Assembly: GCA_900541015.1 (NCBI GenBank)
Contig: UQIB01000012.1
Coordinates: forward strand, 1-63,763
Source: an uncultured Collinsella sp.
GTDB taxonomy: Bacteria; Actinomycetota; Coriobacteriia; Coriobacteriales; Coriobacteriaceae
Length of the DNA stretch: 63,763 bases
Reading direction: 5' to 3'
The first letter of the stretch is position 1. The number at the start of each line of letters is the position of its first letter. A program made the position numbers and the translations under genes. The notes beneath the pieces were generated by a model. The model was not told the origin of the DNA and made no database searches. It saw only the letters and a list, made by a program, of their open reading frames with translations. Positions 25,055 to 32,835 of the stretch are shown here, one piece after another.

Positions 25055-25092
25055 AGAGGGGACTGTCCCGCGTTGGCGGGACAGCCCCCTCT
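25055..25092 (-). terminator. terminator after htrA
   Basis: AGAGGGGACTGTCCCGC pairs with its complement at 16 of 17 positions around GTTG. On the minus strand CTCTTTTC follows. The arm contains the ACTGTCCC core seen in the loop of other hairpins here. Confidence 0.7.
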
Positions 25093-25118
25093 GACATCGG
25101 CATGTGTAATGCGGCCCG

Positions 25119-26579
25119 TTAGTAACCTTGACCGTAGCCCTGGCCCTGGCCCTGCTGGCCGAGCAATTCCTCCAGATACTGGCGCAGCTGCTCGTCGGTA
25201 ATACCGCCGTTGCCGGTGTCAGTCGAGCTGTCGTCCTGCCGCTGGTTCTGCAGCTCCTCATCGGAGCCCAGCTCGACCGTGACCTTTTTCTCTTCCTTGC
25301 CGCGCACGAGCGTGATCTCGACCTTCTCGCCCACCTCATGGCTGCGCAGCGCGATGATCAGGCCATCGGCGCTCGTAATCTCGTCATCGCCCAGCTTGGT
25401 AATGACATCGCCCTCCTGGATGCCGGCCTTGGCGGCGGGGCCATCCTCGACGACGCTCGCCACATACGCGCCGCTATCGGTGCTCAGCTTGTTAGTGCGG
25501 GCGTTGAGCGCGTTGACGCTCGAAAGCGTAGCGCCCATGTACGGATGCACCGGCGTCTTGCCGTCGATGATCTGGTCGGCAATGTTCTTGGCGTAGTTAA
25601 CGGGAATAGCAAAACCCACGCCCGAGCTGGAGCCCGAGTAGCTCTCGATGAGCGAGTTGATGCCCACCAGCTCGCCATTGTCGTTGACGAGCGCGCCACC
25701 GGAATTGCCCGGGTTGATGGCGGCATCGGTCTGAATCATGTTGGCATAGATGGTATTGCCGCTGGTAGAGCTCATGGCCGTGGAGCGATACAGCGCCGAC
25801 ACGATACCCGTGGAGACAGACTGCTCGTTGCCGAAGGGCGAGCCGATCGCCATGACCCACTCGCCCACGTTGAGCTTGGAGGAATCACCAATCTCAATCG
25901 GCGTGAGCTTGGAGGCGTCGGCGTCCTTGAGCTTGATGACGGCTAGGTCGCTCGAGGCGTCGTTGCCCACGAACTCGGCCTCGTAGGTGGTGCCGTCGTC
26001 CATGGTCACCACGTACTGGTCGTAGCCATCGACCACGTGGTTGTTGGTGAGGATGTGACCCTCGGTATCGAGCACAACGCCCGAACCGACGCTGCCCGAA
26101 CTATCCGACTCGTCAGCAGACTGCGAAAGCGAGCCATTCTGGCTGCCGCTCGAAGTGGCGGTAATGGAAACCACGGAGGGCAGGGCCTTGGCAGAAACGG
26201 CCTCGGCCAGCGTGGTGTCCTCGGAGTCGATCGTGATCTTTTGCGTCGATGAACCCGAAGCGCCCGCCGTCACGGCATTCTTGCCGCCGCCAATGTTGAG
26301 CGTGTCGCTCATAATGAGCGCAATGACCAGCAGGGCGCCGCAGGCACAACCGGCGAGTGCCGTAATAAAGATCGGCAGCTTTTTGGTCTTAGTCTTGACC
26401 ACTGTGTGCTTGTTTACAACCTGCTGGCTGCCCAGCGGCTTGCCGGTCTGTGTGTCGTAGGCCTGCACGTAGGGAATGTTGCTGTCGGCAGGCGTCGACT
26501 CCACCTGCACGCGCGGCTGCTGCTGGGTCTCGCCGGCGTTGCCCGCATCCTGGGGACGCTGGGAATCGTACTCGCTCAT
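25119..26579 (-). CDS. HtrA/DegP-type serine protease with PDZ domain
   Basis: A membrane-tethered quality-control protease that cuts misfolded envelope proteins. The 486-residue chain has a disordered cytoplasmic N-terminus, one membrane helix (about 69-90), a trypsin-like domain with H181 (TNNHVV), D211 (SSDLAVIKL) and S293 (NPGNSGG), one PDZ domain (about 360-450) and a Gln/Gly-rich tail. I chose ATG 26579, with AAGGA about 9 bases upstream. A hairpin with a T-rich tail (26609-26632) lies just upstream of its ribosome site. Confidence 0.95.
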   Translation of the reverse strand: MSEYDSQRPQDAGNAGETQQQPRVQVESTPADSNIPYVQAYDTQTGKPLGSQQVVNKHTVVKTKTKKLPIFITALAGCACGALLVIALIMSDTLNIGGGKNAVTAGASGSSTQKITIDSEDTTLAEAVSAKALPSVVSITATSSGSQNGSLSQSADESDSSGSVGSGVVLDTEGHILTNNHVVDGYDQYVVTMDDGTTYEAEFVGNDASSDLAVIKLKDADASKLTPIEIGDSSKLNVGEWVMAIGSPFGNEQSVSTGIVSALYRSTAMSSTSGNTIYANMIQTDAAINPGNSGGALVNDNGELVGINSLIESYSGSSSGVGFAIPVNYAKNIADQIIDGKTPVHPYMGATLSSVNALNARTNKLSTDSGAYVASVVEDGPAAKAGIQEGDVITKLGDDEITSADGLIIALRSHEVGEKVEITLVRGKEEKKVTVELGSDEELQNQRQDDSSTDTGNGGITDEQLRQYLEELLGQQGQGQGYGQGY

Positions 26580-26608
26580 AGCTGCGATCCTTTCGTCAAA
26601 TAACCAAA

Positions 26609-26632
26609 GGCCCGCCAAACATGTGGCGGGCC
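26609..26632 (-). terminator. hairpin in the htrA leader
   Basis: GGCCCGCC and GGCGGGCC enclose AAACATGT; on the minus strand TTTGGTTATTTG follows, ending about 15 bases before the htrA ribosome site. It may be an attenuator for htrA, or a second terminator for the regulator gene upstream. Confidence 0.55.
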
Positions 26633-26749
26633 ATCATTGTTCACGTTGAGTTGTACCCCAATATGCGGGCGCAAGTGTATGAGAACGCAATCTTTTAGGA
26701 AGGCTTAAGTTCTGCTGCAGATTCGAGAGGAACCCGTATCTGCGTCAAA

Positions 26750-26783
26750 ACCACCACAAAGGCGCCCGTCCCCTTTGTGGTGA
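26750..26783 (-). terminator. GTCC-loop hairpin, copy 8 (terminator of regulator gene)
   Basis: ACCACCACAAAGG and its near complement enclose CGCCCGTCC; on the minus strand GGTTTTGAC follows. It starts 4 bases after the stop of the regulator gene. Confidence 0.65.
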
Positions 26784-26787
26784 AAAT

Positions 26788-27450
26788 CTAGTCCTTAAAC
26801 AGATAGCCCACGCCGCGGACGGTGGTGATGTGCGCCGCGATCTGCGGGCCCACCTTGGAGCGGATGCGTCGAATGTGCACGTCGACGGTGCGCGTGCCGC
26901 CGCAGTACTCAAAGCCCCACACGCGGTGCAGCAGCACTTCGCGGCTGTAGGCACGGTTGGGGTGCGTCGCCAAAAAGCTCAGCAGCGAATACTCCATCAG
27001 CGTCAGGTCGATGGGCTCGTTATCGAGCGTCACCTGGTAGGTAGCCAGGTTAATCTCGAGGTTATCGATGTTGAGCACATCGTCGGCGGCGACGGTCTCT
27101 TCCTCGCCCATCAGGCGCTGCGCGCGAGCCTTAAGCTCGTTGGGCGTCGCCGTGGGACATACAAAGTCGGCATGCGCATGATTCGGCAGACGCAGGGTGC
27201 CGAGTGCCTCGTCGTCGACGATCACCAACATGGGGACGCCGCCGCGATCGTCAAGCCACTTGGCAATCTGATCGATGCGGTCGCTGCGGATGCCGTCGGA
27301 ATCGAGGATCAGCAGGTCAAAGTCGTGCGCCGCAGTTGGCGAATCGGGGGTTGCCAGGCTCACCTCGACACCCAGGGTGGTCGTCAAGCTGCGGGCAAAC
27401 TCGTGGAAGCGCGTCGTGCGCGCCATGAACAGGGCACTCTTTTCGGACAT
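26788..27450 (-). CDS. OmpR/PhoB-type regulator with degenerate receiver (GlnR-like)
   Basis: The 220-residue protein has an N-terminal receiver-like domain (about 1-115) and a C-terminal winged helix (about 125-218) with the usual LTLMEYSLLSFLATHPNRAYSR and TRTVDVHIRRIRSKVG segments. A possible acceptor D50 is present, but the acidic pair normally near the start of a receiver is missing, as in actinobacterial GlnR. No kinase gene is near. The gene lies 50 bases downstream of glnA, and a GlnR-like box precedes glnA, so a role in nitrogen control is likely. GGAGG is 6 bases before ATG 27450. Confidence 0.8.
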   Translation of the reverse strand: MSEKSALFMARTTRFHEFARSLTTTLGVEVSLATPDSPTAAHDFDLLILDSDGIRSDRIDQIAKWLDDRGGVPMLVIVDDEALGTLRLPNHAHADFVCPTATPNELKARAQRLMGEEETVAADDVLNIDNLEINLATYQVTLDNEPIDLTLMEYSLLSFLATHPNRAYSREVLLHRVWGFEYCGGTRTVDVHIRRIRSKVGPQIAAHITTVRGVGYLFKD

Positions 27451-27500
27451 ATCGGCCTCCAAAGAAATGAGCTCAATCGTACTGGAACAAGCCAGCGCGA

Positions 27501-28838
27501 TTAGGAGTTCGCCAGGTAGTGCTTGATCTCCCACTCGGTGATCGTAGACTCAAACTTATGCCACTCGTCGCGCTTCTTTTTGAGGAAGAAGCTGTGAATG
27601 TGCTCGCCGAGGGCATCCTTCATAAACTGCGAGTCCTCAAAGACGTCAAGCGCCTCTTTGAGCGAGCGCGGCAGCGGCGTGTAGCCGGCCTCGAGCATCT
27701 GACGGTCGGTGAGCTTGAGCGTCTCGGCCGTGGCCTCGGGCGGGAGCTCCAGCTTGCGCTCGATGCCGTCCAGACCAGCCGCCAGCGTGACGGCGTTGAC
27801 CAGGTACGGATTGGCCATGGGATCGGGACTGCGCAACTCGATGCGCGTGGACAGCTGTTTGCCGGGCTTGTAGACCGGGATGCGAACCATGCTCGCGCGG
27901 TTGCGCAGGCCCCACGTGGCGTACTGCGGCACGGAGTCGCCGCCCGTGGTGATGCGCTTGTACGAGTTGACCGTGGGGTTGGTGATGGCGCTGATCTCGC
28001 GCGCGTGCGCCAGGATGCCGGCCATGTAGTGCTTGGCGATACCGGAGAGATGGTACTTCTCGTCGTCCTCGCCCCAAAAGACGTTGTTGCCGTCGTGGTC
28101 GAATAGCGACTGGCACAGGAACATAGCGCTGCCGTCTTCGCCCGCCAACGGCTTGGGCATAAAGGAGGCGTGGCAACCGCTCTCGTAGGCCTGCTGCTTA
28201 ATGATGAGTTTGGCCGTGGTGATAGCGTCGGACATGCTCAGGGCCTCGGCATGGCGCAGGCTCATGCCGTGCTGCGAGCGGCCGGCGGCGTGGAAGGTGT
28301 ACTCCACGGGCACGGACATCTTCTCGAGCGTGAGGACCGTGTTGCGGCGCAGGTCGCGAGCGGCGTCGCTCACCGAAAGATCGAAGTAGCCCACATTGTC
28401 GAGCGGCTCGGGGGTGTGTTCGTCGGGGAAGTAGTAGTACTCCAGTTCGGCGCCCACGTTGAGCAGGTAGCCGGCCTTCTCGGCCCTGTAGAACATGCGG
28501 CGCAGGGCATCGCGCGGGTCGCCGGCAAACGGCTTGCGATCGGGAGTGCACACGTCGCAGAACACGCGGGCGACGCCGTTGTGGCTCGGGCGCCACGGCA
28601 GGATCTGGAAGGTCGAGGCGTCGGGAAACGCCAGCATGTCGGCTTCCTCGGGCGTGGCAAAGCCCTCGATGGCGGAGCCGTCAAAGCCAATACCCTCCTC
28701 AAAAGCGACCTCGAGGTCCTCGGGGCTAATGGCAAAGTTCTTGAGGCGGCCGAGAATGTCGACAAACCACAGACGCACAAAGCGGATGTCACGCTGCTCT
28801 ACGGAGCGGAGTACGTAATCGATGTTCTGCTGGTTCAT
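27501..28838 (-). CDS. glnA: glutamine synthetase, type I
   Basis: Makes glutamine from glutamate, ammonia and ATP. The 445-residue length, GFDGSAIEGF near residue 51, NPTVNSYKRI and the RNRASMVRIP segment place it in GS type I. It is short enough to be the alpha subtype, without the usual C-terminal adenylylation region. Transcription probably continues into the OmpR-type regulator 50 bases downstream. AAAGGGGAG precedes the ATG. A GlnR-like motif lies about 66-81 bases upstream. Confidence 0.96.
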   Translation of the reverse strand: MNQQNIDYVLRSVEQRDIRFVRLWFVDILGRLKNFAISPEDLEVAFEEGIGFDGSAIEGFATPEEADMLAFPDASTFQILPWRPSHNGVARVFCDVCTPDRKPFAGDPRDALRRMFYRAEKAGYLLNVGAELEYYYFPDEHTPEPLDNVGYFDLSVSDAARDLRRNTVLTLEKMSVPVEYTFHAAGRSQHGMSLRHAEALSMSDAITTAKLIIKQQAYESGCHASFMPKPLAGEDGSAMFLCQSLFDHDGNNVFWGEDDEKYHLSGIAKHYMAGILAHAREISAITNPTVNSYKRITTGGDSVPQYATWGLRNRASMVRIPVYKPGKQLSTRIELRSPDPMANPYLVNAVTLAAGLDGIERKLELPPEATAETLKLTDRQMLEAGYTPLPRSLKEALDVFEDSQFMKDALGEHIHSFFLKKKRDEWHKFESTITEWEIKHYLANS

Positions 28839-28903
28839 GTCGCTCCCCTTTCTTTCGGGCGGGTTTCGACTGGTCTATATCGCAGATACTATCGCAGAAA
28901 AAT

Positions 28904-28919
28904 GTTTCCGCAGGGTTAA
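28904..28919 (-). promoter_or_regulatory. GlnR-like binding box upstream of glnA
   Basis: On the minus strand TTAAC, six bases, GAAAC match the GlnR half-site pair (gTnAC-n6-GaAAC) except for the first base. A second tandem pair is not evident. A TAGTAT box lies 11 bases downstream. Confidence 0.45.
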
Positions 28920-28972
28920 AGCGTATCAAGCGCTCAAAAAACGTGTGCGAACAGGCCGTTGCGAACGAGCGG

Positions 28973-29995
28973 TTAGCGCGAGGTTGATGCGCGGTGTTCG
29001 ATGTGGCCGGGGATCTCGATGCGTTTGGGCGCCAGCTTTGCGGCCTCGCCCACGGTGGTGGTAACGACGTCGATGCGCTCGGAAAGGCGCTCGACTACGC
29101 GCTCGGCAATGGTGAGGGTGTCCTGCGCGGCCGTGGTGACGCCGCCAAAGAGCACATGGTTCCAGGGGTAGTCGTCAAACGTCGCGATCTTGAGCCCCGC
29201 CGGCAGCGAGGGACCAAGCTGCGCCAGCGCCTCGGTCAGACGCAGGAAAACCAGGCCGTTGACGGCGATAAGGCCGAGCCTTTTGCCCGCGTAGTCGCGG
29301 ATGGTCTTGTCCAAACGGCCAACGCCCGTGGCACCGCCATCGGCCAAGGTGACGACCTCGCCCGCAAGGCCGCGGCGCGAAAGCTCGTCGGCAAAGGCCT
29401 CGGCGCGCTCTCGACGCACGGGGCTGTCGTCGCTTGCCTCGGCGAGCAGGCACAGGCACTCGCTGCCCGCAGCGGCCAAGGCGTCTACCAGGCCGGCAAC
29501 CAGCTCGCGGTTGTTAGAGGTCACCAGATCGATGCCGCCATTGGCAACATCGCGGTCGAGCAGCACAACGGGTAGGCGTCCCGTGGCCGCGGCGATTGCC
29601 TCGTCGTTGCCGCCGCAGGTGTTGACGATCAGGCCGTCCACGCCGGCATCGATAAGCCTGGTGAGTGACTCGGCCTCCTTGGCGGGATCATTGCCGCTAA
29701 TGGCCGTCATGAGCGAGCAGCCGCGCGCGGCGGCGCTGGCGGAAAGCCCTTCGAGCATGGCGCTGGAGAACGGGTTGGCGATGTCGGCCAAGATCACGCC
29801 GATGAGGTTGGTGCGCGAGCTGCGCAGATTGCGCGCGGCGGCACGCGGGCGATAGCCGGTGCGCTCAATGACCTCAGCGATGCGGGCGCGGGTTTCCTCG
29901 GTCATCTGCCCGGGGCGGTTATTGAGGTAGCGCGAAACCGTGGCCGGGCTCACGCCCGCCTCGGCGGCAATGTCCTTAATTCTCATCTGCGCCAT
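28973..29995 (-). CDS. LacI family transcriptional regulator
   Basis: The 340-residue protein starts with the LacI helix-turn-helix (MRIKDIAAEAGVSPATVSRYLNNRPGQM) followed by a hinge (YRPRAAARNLRSSRT) and a periplasmic-binding-protein-like effector domain (about 65-330). The DNA-binding part resembles the KdgR/GntR branch, but the ligand is not readable. No sugar gene adjoins it; glnA and a GntR-type regulator are its neighbours, both on the same strand. The start at 29995 has GGGGTG about 6 bases upstream. Confidence 0.88.
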   Translation of the reverse strand: MAQMRIKDIAAEAGVSPATVSRYLNNRPGQMTEETRARIAEVIERTGYRPRAAARNLRSSRTNLIGVILADIANPFSSAMLEGLSASAAARGCSLMTAISGNDPAKEAESLTRLIDAGVDGLIVNTCGGNDEAIAAATGRLPVVLLDRDVANGGIDLVTSNNRELVAGLVDALAAAGSECLCLLAEASDDSPVRRERAEAFADELSRRGLAGEVVTLADGGATGVGRLDKTIRDYAGKRLGLIAVNGLVFLRLTEALAQLGPSLPAGLKIATFDDYPWNHVLFGGVTTAAQDTLTIAERVVERLSERIDVVTTTVGEAAKLAPKRIEIPGHIEHRASTSR

Positions 29996-30118
29996 AGCGC
30001 ACCCCGTTTCCCAACTGTCGGCATTCTGAGCCATTTTAGGCATTTTTAAAAATCTCGCTTGCAAAACGCTGTAGGTGAGCAGCGTCGTTTTTGCGTCTCG
30101 AGCAGATGCGATGATGGG

Positions 30119-30811
30119 CTAGATAGACGAGTCTTTGGACAGCTCAAAATAGTCGGGATGCAAGGCGATAACCGGACCTTGCTCTTCGGGCATCAGGTGC
30201 AGGTGTGTCTCTGCCAGATAGCTCGCCGCGTCGGTATCGCCCCTCTTAATGGCCTCGAGAATCCGGCGATGCTGCCGACGAATCGGCTCCCAATTCAGAT
30301 CCTGCGACACCATACGCAACCAGTTGTATCGCTCAAAATGCGTGTTGATGCTCTTCATCCAATCCCACAACATGTGACGACCGGCAATCTCAAAACATGT
30401 CTCATGGAACAGGTTATCCAGGTCAAAGAAGCGGCGCGTTTCGCCATGGTCGAGCGACTCGGACTCGGTAAGAATCTGCTCAAGCCGCTGCTTTTGCTCG
30501 GGCGAGGCGGCCGAACAGCATTTAATAAGCACGCTTCTCTCGAGCTTCTCGCGCAAGAAACAGGCGTTCTCGGCGCGCTCCATGCTGATTTTTGAGACAT
30601 AGGTGCCGCTTTTGGGACGCGTTTCCACCAGCTCCTGCTCACGCAGGCGCACAAAGGACTCGCGAATGGGCGTGCGCCCGATTCCCGTCTCTTTTTCCAG
30701 ACCAATCGCCGAAAGGCGTGTGCCGGGCCTAAGCTCGGCATAGATGATCTTGGAGCGCAATGCGTTGTATGCCTGGTCTTGCAGGCTCTGATAATGCTGG
30801 TGTTGTTCCAT
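30119..30811 (-). CDS. GntR family regulator, FCD subfamily
   Basis: The 230-residue protein has an N-terminal winged helix (LRPGTRLSAIGLEKETGIGRTPIRESFVRLREQ in part) and an all-helical FCD domain (about 85-215) whose ligand is often a carboxylic acid; the metal-binding pattern with D and H residues (DLDNLFHETCFEIAGR; RRQHRRILEAI) is present. The start at 30811 has GAGGG 4 bases upstream. The gene has no obvious target nearby and is orphan in this window. Confidence 0.88.
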   Translation of the reverse strand: MEQHQHYQSLQDQAYNALRSKIIYAELRPGTRLSAIGLEKETGIGRTPIRESFVRLREQELVETRPKSGTYVSKISMERAENACFLREKLERSVLIKCCSAASPEQKQRLEQILTESESLDHGETRRFFDLDNLFHETCFEIAGRHMLWDWMKSINTHFERYNWLRMVSQDLNWEPIRRQHRRILEAIKRGDTDAASYLAETHLHLMPEEQGPVIALHPDYFELSKDSSI

Positions 30812-30884
30812 AAAGCCCTCGGATAAACCCTCGGTTAATCGAATACCACCATGCAATACTATCGCATCCCCCGCCCCCTCATAA

Positions 30885-30949
30885 GTTGCGGTGGAATAGT
30901 TCCTGCTCAAGGCCTTCAGCAGCAAAAACAGGAACTATTCCACCACAAC
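30885..30949. repeat. 21-base inverted repeat, GGTGGAATAGTTCCTG arms
   Basis: GTTGCGGTGGAATAGTTCCTG (30885-30905) pairs with 30929-30949 at 20 of 21 positions around a 23-base loop. It lies upstream of the GntR gene start and ahead of the element at 31010. Confidence 0.75.
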
Positions 30950-31009
30950 TTCCAACAGTCTTTTTGGGACGGGGCTTTTTGGCCACCCCGGGCCGCAGGT
31001 CGGCCCCTT

Positions 31010-31169
31010 GCCACAAAAGGGGCCCATCTACTACGTTAACGCGGAGAGCCCAGACCATGCTGAAAAGTGCGAAAACAAAACCGCAGATAGAGAGCTTATC
31101 GATTTTCAAAATAGCCGACTATGGTTGACCCCTGCGGCTTAAACGTAGTAGATAGGCCCTTTTCGTGGC
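31010..31169. mobile_element. 160-bp MITE-like element
   Basis: About 29-base imperfect terminal inverted repeats: GCCACAAAAGGGGCCCATCT... at 31010-31038 and its near complement ending at 31169. The interior is AT-richer and has no coding frame. It lies in the gap between the GntR gene and the ATPase gene. Confidence 0.6.
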
Positions 31170-31297
31170 GCAGCACTACTGCACCCCAAATTGGCACCCC
31201 GAGCCCTCGTGAGTTGCCAACAAGCTGTTCGCCCAGCGCTTTATCCGCGCGGCATTTGGAAAATAGCACCACCGCAAAACCCGCGAGTAGCGCTTAC

Positions 31298-31368
31298 TTT
31301 GCTATATCTCACTATACTTTGCTATATCTTGCTATACTTTGCTATATTTTGCTATATCTTGCTATATC
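31298..31368 (+). repeat. tandem TTGCTATATC repeats upstream of ATPase
   Basis: Seven units of 9-11 bases, all around (T)TTGCTATAY, run head to tail with a roughly 20-base double period and stop 8 bases before the ribosome site of the ATPase gene. They contain TATACT -10-like boxes. They could be promoter elements, an operator array or iteron-like sites. Confidence 0.85.
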
Positions 31369-31387
31369 TTGAGCAAAGGTGGCTCAC

Positions 31388-32479
31388 ATGCAAACAAACC
31401 CTTTTAAGCCCACAGCAGGTAAAACACCTCCCACGATTATCGGCCGCGAAGATGTACTTGAAGAATTCAGTGAAGGCCTCACCAACGGGCCTGGTGCCCC
31501 TGGGCGCCTAATGCGCATAGCCGGCGTCCGTGGAACGGGCAAGACGGTCCTCCTTGACGAGTGCTCACGTTTGGCGCAAAGCCGTGGCTGGATGGTCATA
31601 AAAGAAGTCGCAACCGAGGGACTTTGCCAACGCATTCTCGAACAGCTGCAGCCCAAATTCCAGGCCAAACACGCCAGATTTGAGCCCACCGTAGCTGGCA
31701 TATCCATCGGCAGCATAGATATTGAGCGAATCGGCCCATCGCTACGCGACGCCATGAGACAGACAATATCCAAGAATGGAAATGGCCTGCTCATCACTCT
31801 CGACGAGGTTCAAGACGCAGAGCTCGATGAGGTCCGAACGCTCTCCATTGCGATTCAGCAGGTTATCGGCGAAGACCTTGATATCGCCTTTGTTTTTGCT
31901 GGGCTGCCTTCGATGATTGAAAGCATCATCAACGGAAAGACACTTACGTTTTTGCGCCGTGCCCTCCCCTTTGATCTGAAGGCTGTGGCAGTAACCGAAG
32001 TGTCGTACTCCCTCGAGGAAACCATTGAAGCGTCTGGCATGGAGTTGCAGCCAGGTATTGCCGGCCAACTTGCCGAGGCAACGCAAGGCTATCCTTTCAT
32101 GATCCAACTCGTTGGATACTACGCATGGCAGTTGGCGAGACGCGCACATACAGCGATTATTGGAGAAGAAGAAGCCGAGCGCGGCATTGCAACGGCACGC
32201 GAACGCTTCTGCGCCATGGTGATTGAGCCCGCGCTGCAGCGCATTCCGCCCACGTGCATCGCTTATCTGCTGAGCATGGCGTCTTTGGGGCAGACGAGCT
32301 CGACCAGCATGGTTGCCGATGCCCTAAACAAAACGCCTCAACAGGTGAGCTCCGTCCGCAGCCGCCTGTTAAGAGAATCGATTATCGAGGCCCCCTCGTA
32401 CGGCAAGGTCTCATTTGCCATCCCCTACATGCGCAATTACCTCTACGAACACAAAGCCGAACTGGAAGTTGAACTGTAG
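31388..32479 (+). CDS. AAA-type ATPase with C-terminal winged helix (archaeal ATPase-like)
   Basis: The 363-residue protein has Walker A GVRGTGKT (46-53), Walker B LLITLDE (134-140) followed by VQD, and a C-terminal part (about 290-350) resembling a winged helix (SMVADALNKTPQQVSSVRSRLLRESIIE). This is the build of Orc1/Cdc6-like and STAND-related P-loop ATPases found in bacteria as solitary genes of unknown role. I start at ATG 31388, with AAAGGTGG upstream; a GTG nine bases earlier is less likely. Tandem AT-rich repeats precede it, and a motif cluster and a terminator follow. It has no operon partner. Function unknown. Confidence 0.82.
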   Translation: MQTNPFKPTAGKTPPTIIGREDVLEEFSEGLTNGPGAPGRLMRIAGVRGTGKTVLLDECSRLAQSRGWMVIKEVATEGLCQRILEQLQPKFQAKHARFEPTVAGISIGSIDIERIGPSLRDAMRQTISKNGNGLLITLDEVQDAELDEVRTLSIAIQQVIGEDLDIAFVFAGLPSMIESIINGKTLTFLRRALPFDLKAVAVTEVSYSLEETIEASGMELQPGIAGQLAEATQGYPFMIQLVGYYAWQLARRAHTAIIGEEEAERGIATARERFCAMVIEPALQRIPPTCIAYLLSMASLGQTSSTSMVADALNKTPQQVSSVRSRLLRESIIEAPSYGKVSFAIPYMRNYLYEHKAELEVEL

Positions 32480-32500
32480 AAGCGGTAACTGCCCTGCAAG

Positions 32501-32650
32501 ACGAAAACCGTTTTCGTGCGGATTTATAGCAGACGCAAACGGTTTACGTCTCGATTTGCGTCCGGAATAAGGATGGAAATTGCGCTTTCGTACGTTTTTC
32601 CCTAGACGCAACGTGCTTTCGTCCGACGATACGTCTGCAATCCAGACGAA
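32501..32650. repeat. cluster of GACGAAA / GACGCAA motifs
   Basis: The motif GACG(A/C)AA or its complement occurs about eight times in 150 bases in both orientations (for example GACGAAAACCGTTTTCGT and GACGCAAA...TTTGCGTC), giving several overlapping small dyads. I see no gene. Confidence 0.55.
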
Positions 32651-32684
32651 AAGAACCCCGAGCTCGTATGAACTCGGGGCTCTT
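32651..32684 (+). terminator. terminator after the ATPase gene
   Basis: CCCCGAG (32656-32662) and CTCGGGG (32673-32679), extended on both sides, then CTCTTTG on the plus strand. Confidence 0.65.
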
Positions 32685-32776
32685 TGTGCCGCACATCTAT
32701 GAGAGGTGAAATTCGATGCGTACGAGCGCTACTCCATGAAGCCGCCTTGGAATGGCGGCGACCTCGTCAATGGGGT

Positions 32777-32813
32777 CAGGTTTACATGCACCAAGTTGGT
32801 GCAAAGTAACCTG
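32777..32813. repeat. hairpin after the flavoenzyme gene
   Basis: CAGGTTTAC pairs with GTAACCTG around an inner GCACCAA/TTGGTGC dyad. GGGGTCAGGTTT resembles the GGGACAGGTTT core of hairpins at 16003 and 35150. It lies 22 bases after the stop of the flavoenzyme gene on the minus strand. Confidence 0.5.
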
Positions 32814-32835
32814 CCCTCACGCAACAAGGGGCCGA

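Noticed and set aside
31298..31368. CRISPR array
   Set aside because: The 9-11 base units are contiguous, with no spacers and no cas genes nearby.
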